Origin: JAALLB01 sp017643495
GTDB taxonomy: Bacteria; Pseudomonadota; Alphaproteobacteria; Rhizobiales; Rhizobiaceae
Direction: 5' to 3'
Assembly: GCA_965216105.1 (NCBI GenBank)
Contig: OZ244147.1
Location: 3,162,001-3,226,000 of the forward strand
DNA: 64,000 bases
The position numbers and the translations under genes are program-made. Shown in pieces: positions 1 to 8,822 of this stretch. The notes below the pieces were generated by a model. It was not told where the DNA came from and ran no database searches. It worked only from the letters and a program-made list of their open reading frames with translations. How positions within the stretch are numbered: position 1 is the stretch's first letter; each line of letters opens with the position of its first letter.

Positions 1-996
1 TGCAGGTTTTCTGCCATCTGCGGGCCGGGTTGTCAGGCGTGACAGAGCTTCATCGCTCGCCATGCCCGGTTTGAGTTTTTGTGCCTGACGACGGGATTTC
101 TTGTCTCCCTGCATCGCAGCCCTGGTTGCGCTTCTGGCGATATCGGGCGCAAGGTTTATGATCGGCGCCTCGAAATCCGCGCCTGCTTCCTCGATCAGTT
201 TTTCACCAAGCTGTTCCCTGAGTGTGCGGCTTCTCACCTCACGCACCGTACCGGCAGGCAGGTCACCAAGCTGGAAAGGACCGAAGGAAACACGGATAAG
301 ACGTGTCACTTCCAGCCCCAGATGGCCCATGACATTCTTGATTTCGCGGTTCTTTCCCTCGCGCAAGGCCACATTGAGCCAGGCATTGGAACCCTTTTCC
401 TGCTCAAGCACTGCATGAATCGAGCCATAGAGCACCCCGTCAACAGCAATCCCGTCCTGCAACTGGTCGAGTTGCTGCTGGGTTACACGGCCGTGGACAC
501 GGACCCGGTAGCGGCGCAACCAGCCGGTTGCCGGCAGTTCCAATACCCTCGCCAGTCCGCCATCATTGGTCATCAACAACAGGCCTTCGGTATTGATATC
601 AAGCCTGCCAACCGTGATCATCCGTGGCAAGGTTTCCGGCAACAGTTCGAATACCGTCTTTCGACCGTCGGGGTCGTGGTTGGTGGTTACGGTGCCGCCC
701 GGCTTGTGAAACAGCCAGAGGCGGGTGCGTTCCTTGCGGGATATGGGCTTGTCATCCACTTCGATCCGGTCGCGTTCCGACACCTTGAAAGCAGGCGTGG
801 TCAGCAATTTTCCGTTGACCTTGACCCGGCCTGCCTCAATCCAGGTCTCCGCCTCGCGTCTGGAACACAGGCCGGCACGCGCCATTCGCTTGGCAATACG
901 CTCGCCTTCTGGCGAACCGAAACCGCTGGCGGTCTTCACCGGCTTTTCAGCTTTCCTGTCTGCCTTGTTTCCTTTGTTGAAAGTCCTGTTATTCAT
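1..996 (-). CDS. rluB: 23S rRNA pseudouridine synthase, RluB/RsuA family (3' end cut by window)
   Basis: The reverse strand is open from an ATG at 996 to the left edge (332 codons), so the C-terminus lies outside the window. After a basic leader, residues about 33-80 form an S4 RNA-binding domain (ERIAKRMARAGLCSRREAE). The catalytic signature GRLDINTEGLLLMTNDG follows, with the presumed catalytic Asp at 133, and then REGKNREIKNVMGHLG, typical of the RsuA/RluB/RluE group. The family isomerises a specific uridine in rRNA, and RluB acts on 23S rRNA helix 89. The visible tail after about residue 270 is charged and low in complexity, as is common in alphaproteobacterial members. The gene is divergent from tadA across 68 bp. 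The family is certain. RluB rather than RsuA/RluE is inferred from length and the S4 domain. Confidence 0.9.
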   Translation of the reverse strand, partial: MNNRTFNKGNKADRKAEKPVKTASGFGSPEGERIAKRMARAGLCSRREAETWIEAGRVKVNGKLLTTPAFKVSERDRIEVDDKPISRKERTRLWLFHKPGGTVTTNHDPDGRKTVFELLPETLPRMITVGRLDINTEGLLLMTNDGGLARVLELPATGWLRRYRVRVHGRVTQQQLDQLQDGIAVDGVLYGSIHAVLEQEKGSNAWLNVALREGKNREIKNVMGHLGLEVTRLIRVSFGPFQLGDLPAGTVREVRSRTLREQLGEKLIEEAGADFEAPIINLAPDIARSATRAAMQGDKKSRRQAQKLKPGMASDEALSRLTTRPADGRKPA

Positions 997-1064
997 GGAA
1001 GTAGATCAATCCGGTATAAAGTTGCCCGTTTCAGACGGGTCATTACCCTAAGTGAGGCAAAGCC

Positions 1065-1511
1065 ATGCCAAAAGCAAGTTTCATGGACACCGCCATCTGC
1101 GAGGCCGAACTGGCAGCGGAACGGGGTGAAGTACCTGTGGGCGCCGTACTGGTCAATGAAAACCGGATTATCGCGGCTGACGGCAACCGTACGCTTGAAC
1201 TGAATGATCCAACGGCACATGCGGAAATTCTGGTTATCCGCAAGGCCGCCGAAATTCTCGGCAGCGAGAGGCTGCCGGGATGCGATCTTTATGTGACGCT
1301 TGAACCCTGTCCCATGTGTGCGGCAGCAATTTCATTTGCCAGAATACGCCGGCTTTATTTCGGAGCCAGTGATGTCAAATCAGGGGCCGTGGAAAACGGT
1401 GTGCGGTATTTCAATGATGCGACCTGCCATCATGCTCCGGAAACCTATTCAGGCATTCAGGCGGAAACCAGTTCGGAAATTCTCAGACGGTTTTTTGCAG
1501 CCCGACGATAA
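1065..1511 (+). CDS. tadA: tRNA-specific adenosine(34) deaminase TadA
   Basis: This 148-residue protein is the usual length for TadA, which converts A34 to inosine in the tRNA-Arg(ACG) anticodon so that it can read CGU/CGC/CGA. The zinc site is visible: H52 and E54 in TAHAEI (proton shuttle) and C82/C85 in LEPCPMCAAAI. The GEVPVGAVLV segment near residue 21 is the conserved first strand of the cytidine/deoxycytidylate deaminase fold. The ATG at 1065 lies downstream of an AGTGAGG purine stretch. The gene is divergent from rluB, a neighbourhood common in alphaproteobacteria, and its stop lies only 4 bp from the stop of the convergent lipoprotein gene. Confidence 0.95.
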   Translation: MPKASFMDTAICEAELAAERGEVPVGAVLVNENRIIAADGNRTLELNDPTAHAEILVIRKAAEILGSERLPGCDLYVTLEPCPMCAAAISFARIRRLYFGASDVKSGAVENGVRYFNDATCHHAPETYSGIQAETSSEILRRFFAARR

Positions 1512-1515
1512 ACAA

Positions 1516-2202
1516 TCAGGAACCGGGTATGATGTAACCCTTGTCGATAGCGCGCTTTTCAAGACGCTCTTTCTTGACGTTTTCATCGACCTGCTCTTGC
1601 GTGATACCTGTCTCACCGGCTTCGGCATTGGCTGAAGGTGTCCGGTAAAGTTCCGGTGGCTCGGTCAGGTATTTGCGCTGAACGCCGGTCGAATATTGCA
1701 ATTGTTCGCGACGGCGGCGCGCTTCGACGCCCGTTCCCTCACCATTGGCGTCATTGCGAATCTCGTCAATGAACTGGTCACCGACCTTGGCACTTGGCGG
1801 GCGATTGGCACGGCGAACAACATCGGACGAGTTACGAATGCCGGGCTTGTTGGTATCGGCCAGATATTCAGCCGGCAGATTGCCGTATTCATCGGGCTCG
1901 GGAGCATCTTCCCGAACGGATGCAATGCGTTGCTCCGGAGAAACCGGCCAGTCAGGCTGGGCATCGGCACTGCCATCAACAGGCGCGGGCAAGGATTGCT
2001 TGTCGGATGGCATGACGAGTTCAGGGCGGGCCGAATAGTCGATTTTCTTGGTCTTGTCAGAATCCAGGGCAAACATGTTGGTCAGACCTTCTACAGTCTG
2101 CTCTTCATGGGATTTGCCTGTGCCGTAAGTGATGCCGCTATTGCACCCGGAGAGGATGAGTGCAGCTACCACTGTTCCGAGACTGAAAACCTGCTTCTTC
2201 AT
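1516..2202 (-). CDS. putative outer-membrane lipoprotein (DUF3035/BamF-like)
   Basis: This 228-residue protein begins with a lipoprotein signal peptide (MKKQVFSLGTVVAALILSGC), with a lipobox LSGC and the lipidated Cys at 20. The mature part is hydrophilic and low in complexity, with a region resembling the RPELVMP block of DUF3035 proteins. Those small lipoproteins are encoded beside ileS in alphaproteobacteria and are sometimes called BamF, a proposed BAM-complex accessory. It is the last gene of the leftward HAD-ribF-ileS run, 188 bp after ileS. The lspA gene often found in this position is absent here. The lipoprotein nature is clear from the sequence. The DUF3035/BamF link is inferred from context and a short motif. 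Confidence 0.7.
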   Translation of the reverse strand: MKKQVFSLGTVVAALILSGCNSGITYGTGKSHEEQTVEGLTNMFALDSDKTKKIDYSARPELVMPSDKQSLPAPVDGSADAQPDWPVSPEQRIASVREDAPEPDEYGNLPAEYLADTNKPGIRNSSDVVRRANRPPSAKVGDQFIDEIRNDANGEGTGVEARRRREQLQYSTGVQRKYLTEPPELYRTPSANAEAGETGITQEQVDENVKKERLEKRAIDKGYIIPGS

Positions 2203-2390
2203 TGGGACCCGCCCTTGAACTCTTCACTGTTCATTTTTTGCCGTCAATCATTTGGCGCGCAAGCATGCATTGCCGTCAAATTGCGGCAAAACCACGTCTG
2301 TCCCGCCCTCCAATACAGGAAATGGCCAAAATTGACAATGTTTTCAGGGGTAACGGTCACTCACTATTTGTGACACATGCTTAATGAACG

Positions 2391-5300
2391 TTACCCAAGC
2401 TCGCCTGAAGCAACAAGTTCGCGCATGGCCTGGGCATCCCGCAGGGAAATATCCGGATAATCCGGATCTGTACCCACTTCGGGAAGAACCCGCCACGACC
2501 GGGCGCATTTTGTCCCCTTGGCCAGGGCCGGCACCACTGCAACGCCCTTCACATCATCCAGAACAAAAGCTTGGCCTGACGCCGCCTTGTCCTCGATAAC
2601 AATGTCGCTGGTGATACAGATTTCCGCCATGTCCTGTCCGCTGATTGCAGCAGCAAGGCCGGGGTCGGTGACATGCACCACCGGAGCAGCCTCCAGCGAG
2701 GAACCAATGCGCTTTTCACGCCGCTCGATTTCAAGCGCTCCGGTTACCACCCGGCGGACAGAGCGGATCTTCTTCCACTTGTCAGCCAGTTCCGGCGCTT
2801 TCCAGCTTTCCGGCACATCCATGAACTGTTCCATGTGGACCGATTGTCCGTCATTGCCGGTTTCTGTCTGGAAGCATTCCTCCATCGTGAACGGCAGCAT
2901 GGGCGCGAACCAGCGGACCAGATGGTCGAACAGCTGTTTCACCACAAACAGCGATGCCTTGCGCCTGATGCTGGAAGGCGGGTCACAATAGAGCGCATCC
3001 TTGCGGACATCGAAATAAAAGGACGACAACTCGATGTTCATGAAGTTCGAAAGCTGCGCGAAAATGCGCTTGAAATCAAAATCGTCATAGCCCTTGCGAA
3101 CGATTGCATCGAGCTCCGACAACCGGTGCAGCATCAGCCGTTCCAGTTCGGGCATCTCGTCCAGCGCAACCACTTCGCCCTGGTAATGGGAAAGCGTGCC
3201 CAGCATCCAGCGCAGCGTGTTGCGCATCTTGCGGTATGCATCAACGGAAGTCTTGAGGATTTCAGGCCCTATCCTCAGGTCTTCCGAGTAATCCGCAGAT
3301 GCCACCCAAAGGCGGAGAATGTCGGCACCGGACTGTTTGATCACCTCTTGGGGAGTCACCTGGTTTCCAAGGGACTTTGACATTTTGCGTCCGTCCTCAG
3401 CCATGACAAAACCGTGGGTCAGCACGGCATCATATGGTGCGCGTCCGCGTGTTCCGCAGCTTTCCAGCAGGGAGGAATGAAACCAGCCCCGATGCTGGTC
3501 AGAGCCTTCAAGATAGAGGTCTGCCGGCCATTTCAAGTCTTCGCGTTCCTCAAGGCAGAAGGCATGGGTCGACCCGGAATCAAACCACACATCGAGAATG
3601 TCGCGTACCTGAACCCAGTTGGAAGCATCGTCAACAATGCCGTCAAGGAACCGTTCTTTCGCGCCTTCTTCAAACCAGGCATCCGCACCCTCTTTTGCAA
3701 AGGCCTCTTCGATGCGGCTTGCAAGCTCATCGGACTTTTCGAAATCCGGACCCGGGATGATCTGGTTTGTTTCAGGATTGTGGAAGACACAGATCGGAAC
3801 CCCCCAGGCACGCTGGCGGGACAATACCCAGTCAGGACGCTGTTCTATCATCGCCCGCAGACGGTTCTGCCCGGCAGCCGGGACAAAACGGGTTTCGTCA
3901 ATGGCCGCAAGCGATGTCTGCCGCAAAGTGCCCATGTTGCTGGCCTTGCCGTCGCCGACAACACCGTCCTTGTCCATATACACAAACCATTGCGGCGTGT
4001 TGCGGAAGATGATCGGTTTCTTTGACCGCCATGAATGCGGATATTCATGCTTCAACCGGCCCCGGGCAAAGAGGTTGTTCTGGCCGATCAGTGCGGTGAT
4101 CACCTCCTGGTTGGCCTTGCCCTTATTGCCCTTGTCGTCGATTACCTTGGCACCCTCAAAGCCCGGCGCATCACCGGTATAGGAGCCGTCATCAGCGACC
4201 GTGAAGGGAATTTCGGATGAAATACCGCGAGCCTCAATCTCCGCACGCCGCGCGACCCAGATCTCAAAGTCATCACGACCGTGACCGGGTGCAGTGTGAA
4301 CAAAGCCCGTACCGGCATCGTCGGTCACGTGATCGCCATCGAGCAGCGGCACGTCAAATTGGTAACCGTCATTAAATCCGCGCAGCGGGTGGGCGCAGGT
4401 AACGGCAGAAAGTTCGGCCGCACTTACATCGCCAACCCTGTTATAGACGAGCTTTGCCTTCTCGAAGCATTCAGGCGCAAGCTTGTCGGCGAAAACCAGC
4501 TTGTCGCCCGGTTGCGGGCCGAAATCGTTTTCGGCCGAGACCACTTCATAAAGGCCGTAACTGATCCTTGAAGAAAAACAGATTGCCCGGTTGCCGGGGA
4601 TCGTCCAAGGGGTCGTCGTCCAGATCACGACCGATGCGCCGGAAAGGCCACTTGCAACCGCACTGCCAGCACCGCTGATCTGGTTGTCTGATGCACGATC
4701 GGAAACCATTGTGGCGGCATCGACTATGGGAAACTTCACCCAGATCATGTCGCTTTCATACTGCTCATATTCGATCTCGGCTTCGGCCAATGCCGTGCGT
4801 TCGACAACGGACCACATGATCGGCTTCGAGCCGCGGTAGAGCTGGCCGGATTGCGCGAATTTCATCAGTTCGGCAGCAATCTTCGCTTCTGCAGGAAAAT
4901 TCATGGTCTTGTACGGGGTCTCGAAATCACCCTCGACACCAAGCCTGCGGAACTCTTCCGTCTGCACCCCGATCCAGTGATCGGCAAAATCGCGGCATTC
5001 CTTGCGGAATTCGTTGATCGGCACATCGTCCTTGTTCCTGCCCTTGGCGCGGTACTGTTCCTCGATCTTCCATTCGATCGGCAGGCCGTGACAATCCCAG
5101 CCGGGAACATAATTGGCATCAAACCCGCGCATCTGGAACGAACGGTTGATCATGTCCTTGAGGATCTTGTTCAGCGCATGGCCGATATGCAGGTTGCCGT
5201 TTGCATAGGGCGGGCCGTCATGCAGAACGTATTTCGGGCGCCCCTTCGATTGCTCTCGCAGTTTTTTGTAAAGGCCCACTTCATCCCATTTTGCAATGAT

Positions 5301-5402
5301 TTCCGGCTCTTTCTTCGGAAGGCCGGCCCGCATGGGAAAGTCGGTTTTCGGCAGGAAAAGGGTTTTTGAATAATCGCGTTCGTCTGCTTGTTGATCGGTC
5401 AT
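2391..5402 (-). CDS. ileS: isoleucyl-tRNA synthetase
   Basis: This 1003-residue class Ia synthetase charges tRNA-Ile. The HIGH motif is at 72-75 (GNLHIGHALNK) and the KMSKS motif at 673-677 (GRKMSKSLGN). PGWDCHGLPIEWKIEE and the CP1 editing domain (VIWTTTPWTIPGNRAI) lie between them. The C-terminal anticodon-binding half is complete. In this type of bacterial IleRS the C-terminal zinc finger is reduced, and no CxxC pair is seen. A DNA segment coding for a short Ala/Ser/Gly-rich loop lies within CP1 (4650-4720). The gene is transcribed from the ribF side with a 272-bp gap, and the lipoprotein gene follows. Confidence 0.97.
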   Translation of the reverse strand: MTDQQADERDYSKTLFLPKTDFPMRAGLPKKEPEIIAKWDEVGLYKKLREQSKGRPKYVLHDGPPYANGNLHIGHALNKILKDMINRSFQMRGFDANYVPGWDCHGLPIEWKIEEQYRAKGRNKDDVPINEFRKECRDFADHWIGVQTEEFRRLGVEGDFETPYKTMNFPAEAKIAAELMKFAQSGQLYRGSKPIMWSVVERTALAEAEIEYEQYESDMIWVKFPIVDAATMVSDRASDNQISGAGSAVASGLSGASVVIWTTTPWTIPGNRAICFSSRISYGLYEVVSAENDFGPQPGDKLVFADKLAPECFEKAKLVYNRVGDVSAAELSAVTCAHPLRGFNDGYQFDVPLLDGDHVTDDAGTGFVHTAPGHGRDDFEIWVARRAEIEARGISSEIPFTVADDGSYTGDAPGFEGAKVIDDKGNKGKANQEVITALIGQNNLFARGRLKHEYPHSWRSKKPIIFRNTPQWFVYMDKDGVVGDGKASNMGTLRQTSLAAIDETRFVPAAGQNRLRAMIEQRPDWVLSRQRAWGVPICVFHNPETNQIIPGPDFEKSDELASRIEEAFAKEGADAWFEEGAKERFLDGIVDDASNWVQVRDILDVWFDSGSTHAFCLEEREDLKWPADLYLEGSDQHRGWFHSSLLESCGTRGRAPYDAVLTHGFVMAEDGRKMSKSLGNQVTPQEVIKQSGADILRLWVASADYSEDLRIGPEILKTSVDAYRKMRNTLRWMLGTLSHYQGEVVALDEMPELERLMLHRLSELDAIVRKGYDDFDFKRIFAQLSNFMNIELSSFYFDVRKDALYCDPPSSIRRKASLFVVKQLFDHLVRWFAPMLPFTMEECFQTETGNDGQSVHMEQFMDVPESWKAPELADKWKKIRSVRRVVTGALEIERREKRIGSSLEAAPVVHVTDPGLAAAISGQDMAEICITSDIVIEDKAASGQAFVLDDVKGVAVVPALAKGTKCARSWRVLPEVGTDPDYPDISLRDAQAMRELVASGELG

Positions 5403-5506
5403 TGTGAGGTGCCTGTCTGCTCCGGGTGTCAGTATGCGGAGGCTTTGGAAAAAGAAACTTCAGGTAAAAGAGGGTTACCCTTTTCAGTCGGCAAGGGCCA
5501 GCCATT

Positions 5507-5555
5507 CCCGGAACCTCGTGTCAGGCGAGGTCCGGGCCCATAATTCGAATGGCCA
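5507..5555. repeat. hairpin-forming inverted repeat between ribF and ileS
   Basis: CCCGGAACCTCG and CGAGGTCCGGG form a near-perfect stem with one bulged A and a 7-nt loop. The outer bases CCATTC and GAATGG can extend it. No T-run follows on either strand, so it is not a standard intrinsic terminator. It sits in the 272-bp gap of the leftward ribF-ileS run. It may be a member of a palindromic intergenic repeat family or an mRNA processing site. Only the symmetry is seen directly. Confidence 0.5.
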
Positions 5556-5674
5556 TAATCATTTGAAGGTTGATCTGCATGCGCTTCTCTTACCAGCAGG
5601 TTTTGGGCAAATAAAGGGGCAATAACCGCTTTCGCGACACAGGCAGGGAGCCGGGCAGGCTGCAAGCCTGTGCC

Positions 5675-6649
5675 TCACGGCTGAGCCAATGGCAGCAATC
5701 CCTGTTCCGGGCCGAAATTCGTCAATATGGCCCGGGCTTCTTCACTGTCGCGGTCCATCCGGGCAACAAGCTCATCCGTACTGCCGAATTTCTCCTCGCC
5801 ACGGATCCAGCCATACAGGAATACCTCGACTTCCTGGCCGTATAGGTCGCCGGAAAAATCAAAAACAAAGGTTTCCAGCAACGGATCACCATTGTCGAAT
5901 GTCGGGCGGCGTCCATAGCTGGCCACACCATCGTGCAACGTGCCGTCTTCGAGACGGATACGGACTGCATAAATGCCGTGTTTCAGGGCGCTTTCGGGTG
6001 GCAAGGACAGGTTGGCGGTCGGATAGTTGAGGGTACGGCCAAGCCCGGCACCGCGGATGACCTCGCCACGCACTCTCCAGACGTAACCAAGCAGGCCGTT
6101 TGCTTCGGCGATTTCCCCGCAGGAAAGAAGTTCGCGTATGCGGCTTGATGAAACAGTCTCGCCACCCTCGTCCTGAAAGGGTTCAACGGTTGTAACGGAA
6201 AACCCGAGCCGTTCGCCTGCATTGCGAAGAAATTTCGGGTTTCCTTCCCGGTCCCTGGCAAAATGGAAATTGTAGCCTGTCACCACATGGGCAAGCCCGA
6301 ACCCGGCAACAAGAATGTCATCGACAAACCGGTTTGCAGTGGTCGAGGCAAAGTCACGACTGAAAGGATGTTCGACAACCGCATCGAAACCGAGACTTTC
6401 GATGAGTTCGGCCTTTACCGGCGCCGGGGTCAGCCGGAACACCGGGTGTTCTGGACGGAAGACGGTTCGGGGATGGGGTTCAAATGTGAGCACACTTGCA
6501 GAAACGCCTTTACTGCAGGCAATCCCAACTGCCTTGCCAAGCACAGCCTGATGTCCGCGGTGAAGCCCGTCGAAATTGCCGATGGCAATCACGCCGCCCC
6601 GCAGGTTTCGGGGAAAATCACCCGGACTGGTAATCCGCAGAAAGCTCAT
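5675..6649 (-). CDS. ribF: bifunctional riboflavin kinase / FAD synthetase
   Basis: This 324-residue protein has the usual RibF size. The N-terminal nucleotidyltransferase domain carries GNFDGLHRGHQAV (residues 23-35, HxGH-type site), VTGYNFHFARDREG and SSSRIRELL, and adenylates FMN to FAD. The C-terminal flavokinase domain carries GLGRTLNYPTANL and GVASYGRRPTF, and phosphorylates riboflavin. It begins 24 bp downstream of the HAD hydrolase gene on the same strand, so the two are probably co-transcribed, with ileS after them. ribF next to ileS is a widespread bacterial arrangement. Confidence 0.95.
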   Translation of the reverse strand: MSFLRITSPGDFPRNLRGGVIAIGNFDGLHRGHQAVLGKAVGIACSKGVSASVLTFEPHPRTVFRPEHPVFRLTPAPVKAELIESLGFDAVVEHPFSRDFASTTANRFVDDILVAGFGLAHVVTGYNFHFARDREGNPKFLRNAGERLGFSVTTVEPFQDEGGETVSSSRIRELLSCGEIAEANGLLGYVWRVRGEVIRGAGLGRTLNYPTANLSLPPESALKHGIYAVRIRLEDGTLHDGVASYGRRPTFDNGDPLLETFVFDFSGDLYGQEVEVFLYGWIRGEEKFGSTDELVARMDRDSEEARAILTNFGPEQGLLPLAQP

Positions 6650-6673
6650 GCCACCTGATTGCCCGTTTCCAGC

Positions 6674-7531
6674 TTACCAGACAAGGGTTTTTGTCCAGTA
6701 TTGTGGGGCTGAATTGTTTTCGGTCAGGAATTGCGCCAATGCAAACTCATCCACCTCGCCTTTGGTGTAGTCGGCCGCATGGATGCCGTTTGTCACGAAG
6801 AGGCAGTCAATACCGTTATTGGCAGCGCCGAGAAGATCGGTCGGCAAGCCGTCGCCAATGCCCAGCACCCGCTTGCGGTCAATCGCAGTGCCACGTACCG
6901 CCTCGGCGCGCGACAACGCCTCGTCATACATCGGTGCATACGGTTTGCCGACAATCTTGGTTTCTCCGCCAAGTGTATCGTATTCGCGGGCCAGCGCCCC
7001 GGCACACCAAAGCAGTTTGTCCACCACCTCGACAACAATGTCGGGATTGGCACAGATGAATGGCAGGTTGAGTGAAACATATTCCCGGAACCGCTCAACA
7101 TAATCGTCGGGATGTTCATTGTAATCGTCAAACAGGCCGGTACAGACAATCCCTGCAGCTTCCGCCGGTTCTGCAAAACTGACATTCAGTCCTTCATAGA
7201 GCGCGTAATCGCGTTCCGGGCCGATATGATAAACCGGTCCGTCAAGCTCGCTGATCAGGGCGCGGGTCACATCACCGGAAGTCACCAGATCATCGAAGAC
7301 GCCTTCGGGGCAATTCATCCGTTGCAATTGTTGCAGCACAGGCCCCTGGGGACGCGGCGCATTGGTGATCATGACCACCGTAACACCGGCATCACGGGCC
7401 TTTGAGAGTGCCTCGGCGGCATCCGGCCAGATTGCCTTGCCGTTGTGAAGCACACCCCAGACATCACAGAGGATGCAATCATAATTCTCGACAATAGAGT
7501 GAAGTCCGGCAACGCGGGAAGGAGATGACAT
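6674..7531 (-). CDS. HAD superfamily class IIA hydrolase (TIGR01459 type)
   Basis: This 285-residue protein has the HAD motif I as DCILCDVWGVLHNG near residue 18, where the second acid of the usual DxD is replaced as in the TIGR01459 subgroup. It also has motif II (VVMITNAPRP), GKPYAPMYDEAL with the motif III lysine, and motif IV GIGDGLPTDLLGAANNG. The class IIA cap lies between motifs II and III, as in NagD/4-nitrophenylphosphatase relatives. The substrate is unknown. The gene is the first of the leftward HAD-ribF-ileS group, so a role on a flavin phosphate is possible but unproven. Confidence 0.85.
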   Translation of the reverse strand: MSSPSRVAGLHSIVENYDCILCDVWGVLHNGKAIWPDAAEALSKARDAGVTVVMITNAPRPQGPVLQQLQRMNCPEGVFDDLVTSGDVTRALISELDGPVYHIGPERDYALYEGLNVSFAEPAEAAGIVCTGLFDDYNEHPDDYVERFREYVSLNLPFICANPDIVVEVVDKLLWCAGALAREYDTLGGETKIVGKPYAPMYDEALSRAEAVRGTAIDRKRVLGIGDGLPTDLLGAANNGIDCLFVTNGIHAADYTKGEVDEFALAQFLTENNSAPQYWTKTLVW

Positions 7532-7693
7532 TCAGATGATCCGGTATGGTGAAACTTTTTGCGGCGTAGTCGCACAGATGGAACGGATACACAATGCCTT
7601 ACTCCATGGGCTTTACGCCACAGGCTGTACGCGATGGGGCACTGGCTGACCGGGCTGGACCAACCAGCAATGCAGACCTGCGATAACCAGTGC

Positions 7694-8302
7694 CTAGTTT
7701 GCACCTGTCCGGGTACACTGCATCAGCGTTCCGGCCCAGTTGAGGTTCGCACTGCCATCCCGGTCAACGAAGTCCAGACCGCCGGTATTGTAGTGGATTG
7801 CGCCATTGTCATCCCAGCCATTGGCAATGTATTGCGGCCACTCCCCGCCCGGCACCCGCGTAAACACGCCGACAGGGGGATCGATATCGTAGAAAACAGC
7901 CGTCAGGTCCTGAAACTCGCCACCTGTGCACTTGTATGAAACGGGAGGCGGCACCTCGACTTCTCCGGCCTGCACCTTGAGAACGGAAATACGCTCCCGG
8001 TATTCTTCCAAAACAAACTCGCGCGGATTATCCACTTTCCAGCTTTCGTTTCGCCCCTTGACCCAGCCAATCTGATAGGCGCGGATTATCCGGAAATCCT
8101 CTGCGGAAGTCTGTTCCCGCACCTTGCTGTACAAGCGGTCCATTTCCCGGTCCAGGGCAGAGAGTTCCGGATCGCCACAGATCAAGGCTTCCGTGCTCTC
8201 ACTTCTGACATTCGAGCAGTCGAAGGAAGGTTGGGCCAGGGCTGGCCCGGCAATTGCCACCAGCAAAACCGATAGCGCGAAAGTGCCAGCATGAGTTTTC
8301 AT
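7694..8302 (-). CDS. secreted protein with LprI-like and MliC-like (lysozyme inhibitor) halves
   Basis: The start is set at ATG 8302, giving a clear signal peptide (MKTHAGTFALSVLLVAIAG) and about 202 residues. An upstream TTG at 8344 only adds an unlikely leader. The first mature part (FDCSNVRSESTEALICGDPELSALDREMDRLY) matches the LprI N-terminal pattern: paired cysteines, then a Leu/Asp helix ending in W-x-K-x-R. The C-terminal part (YKCTGGEFQDLTAVFYD ... TLMQCTRT) resembles the MliC/PliC C-type lysozyme inhibitor fold with its two cysteines. The protein is probably periplasmic or outer-membrane associated and protects peptidoglycan. The domains are recognised by eye, so the function is inferred. 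Confidence 0.7.
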   Translation of the reverse strand: MKTHAGTFALSVLLVAIAGPALAQPSFDCSNVRSESTEALICGDPELSALDREMDRLYSKVREQTSAEDFRIIRAYQIGWVKGRNESWKVDNPREFVLEEYRERISVLKVQAGEVEVPPPVSYKCTGGEFQDLTAVFYDIDPPVGVFTRVPGGEWPQYIANGWDDNGAIHYNTGGLDFVDRDGSANLNWAGTLMQCTRTGAN

Positions 8303-8451
8303 TTTCGTGTTCCACCCGATTTCAGTGTTTCGCAAATGTTTCAAGTTTCCGGGATTTCACATCCCATGGCAACGTCCGGTCAACAGAAGACGCCGTTGTC
8401 AGACGATGCCTGATTTCTGCAACTGTGGAAACAGGCCTCCAGAAGACAATG

Positions 8452-8637
8452 CTAAATCACCTTTTTCAGGAATATCGCCAATGTAACCAGCCCGGCCAAA
8501 AGAAACCTAATGCCCAAATTTGAAAACATCTGATATTTCTCGGGATTTCTCCTCACTAGCCAGGAGGTGGCAATCAGCAATCCAATTCCACCGCCAAGGG
8601 GAACGAGCACAAGTTCTATCAAAGATACCGCATTCAT
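8452..8637 (-). CDS. small membrane protein, unknown function
   Basis: A 61-residue reading frame runs from an ATG at 8637. It predicts two membrane helices (residues 5-27 and 43-58) separated by a basic loop, RRNPEKY. The family is not recognised. It lies between the LprI/MliC-like gene and the EAL protein gene, with no other candidate in the gap. The hydrophobic pattern and charge bias favour a real small membrane protein over chance, but no homology supports it. Confidence 0.45.
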   Translation of the reverse strand: MNAVSLIELVLVPLGGGIGLLIATSWLVRRNPEKYQMFSNLGIRFLLAGLVTLAIFLKKVI

Positions 8638-8822
8638 CGGAGTTTGATAGCAGGATTGTAAACGGTAGTCATGTTCTTTCCGACTGTTTGCATTAACCCT
8701 GTTCCCTTACCATCGGAAGGCAATATTCTCGCAATTTCTTGTTCCTGCCTTTATCGGTAGACATGATCACGGTTCAGGCAGGCATTGCTGCGAGCCGGAA
8801 GAAACGGACAGGCAACCGGAAG

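Noticed and set aside
79..1203. 374-codon plus-strand open frame
   Set aside because: It is antisense to the clear RluB coding sequence (reverse of 996-1) and encodes no recognisable protein.
5429..5665. 78-codon minus-strand frame between ribF and ileS
   Set aside because: It spans the hairpin at 5507-5555, has no ribosome site and no recognisable features.
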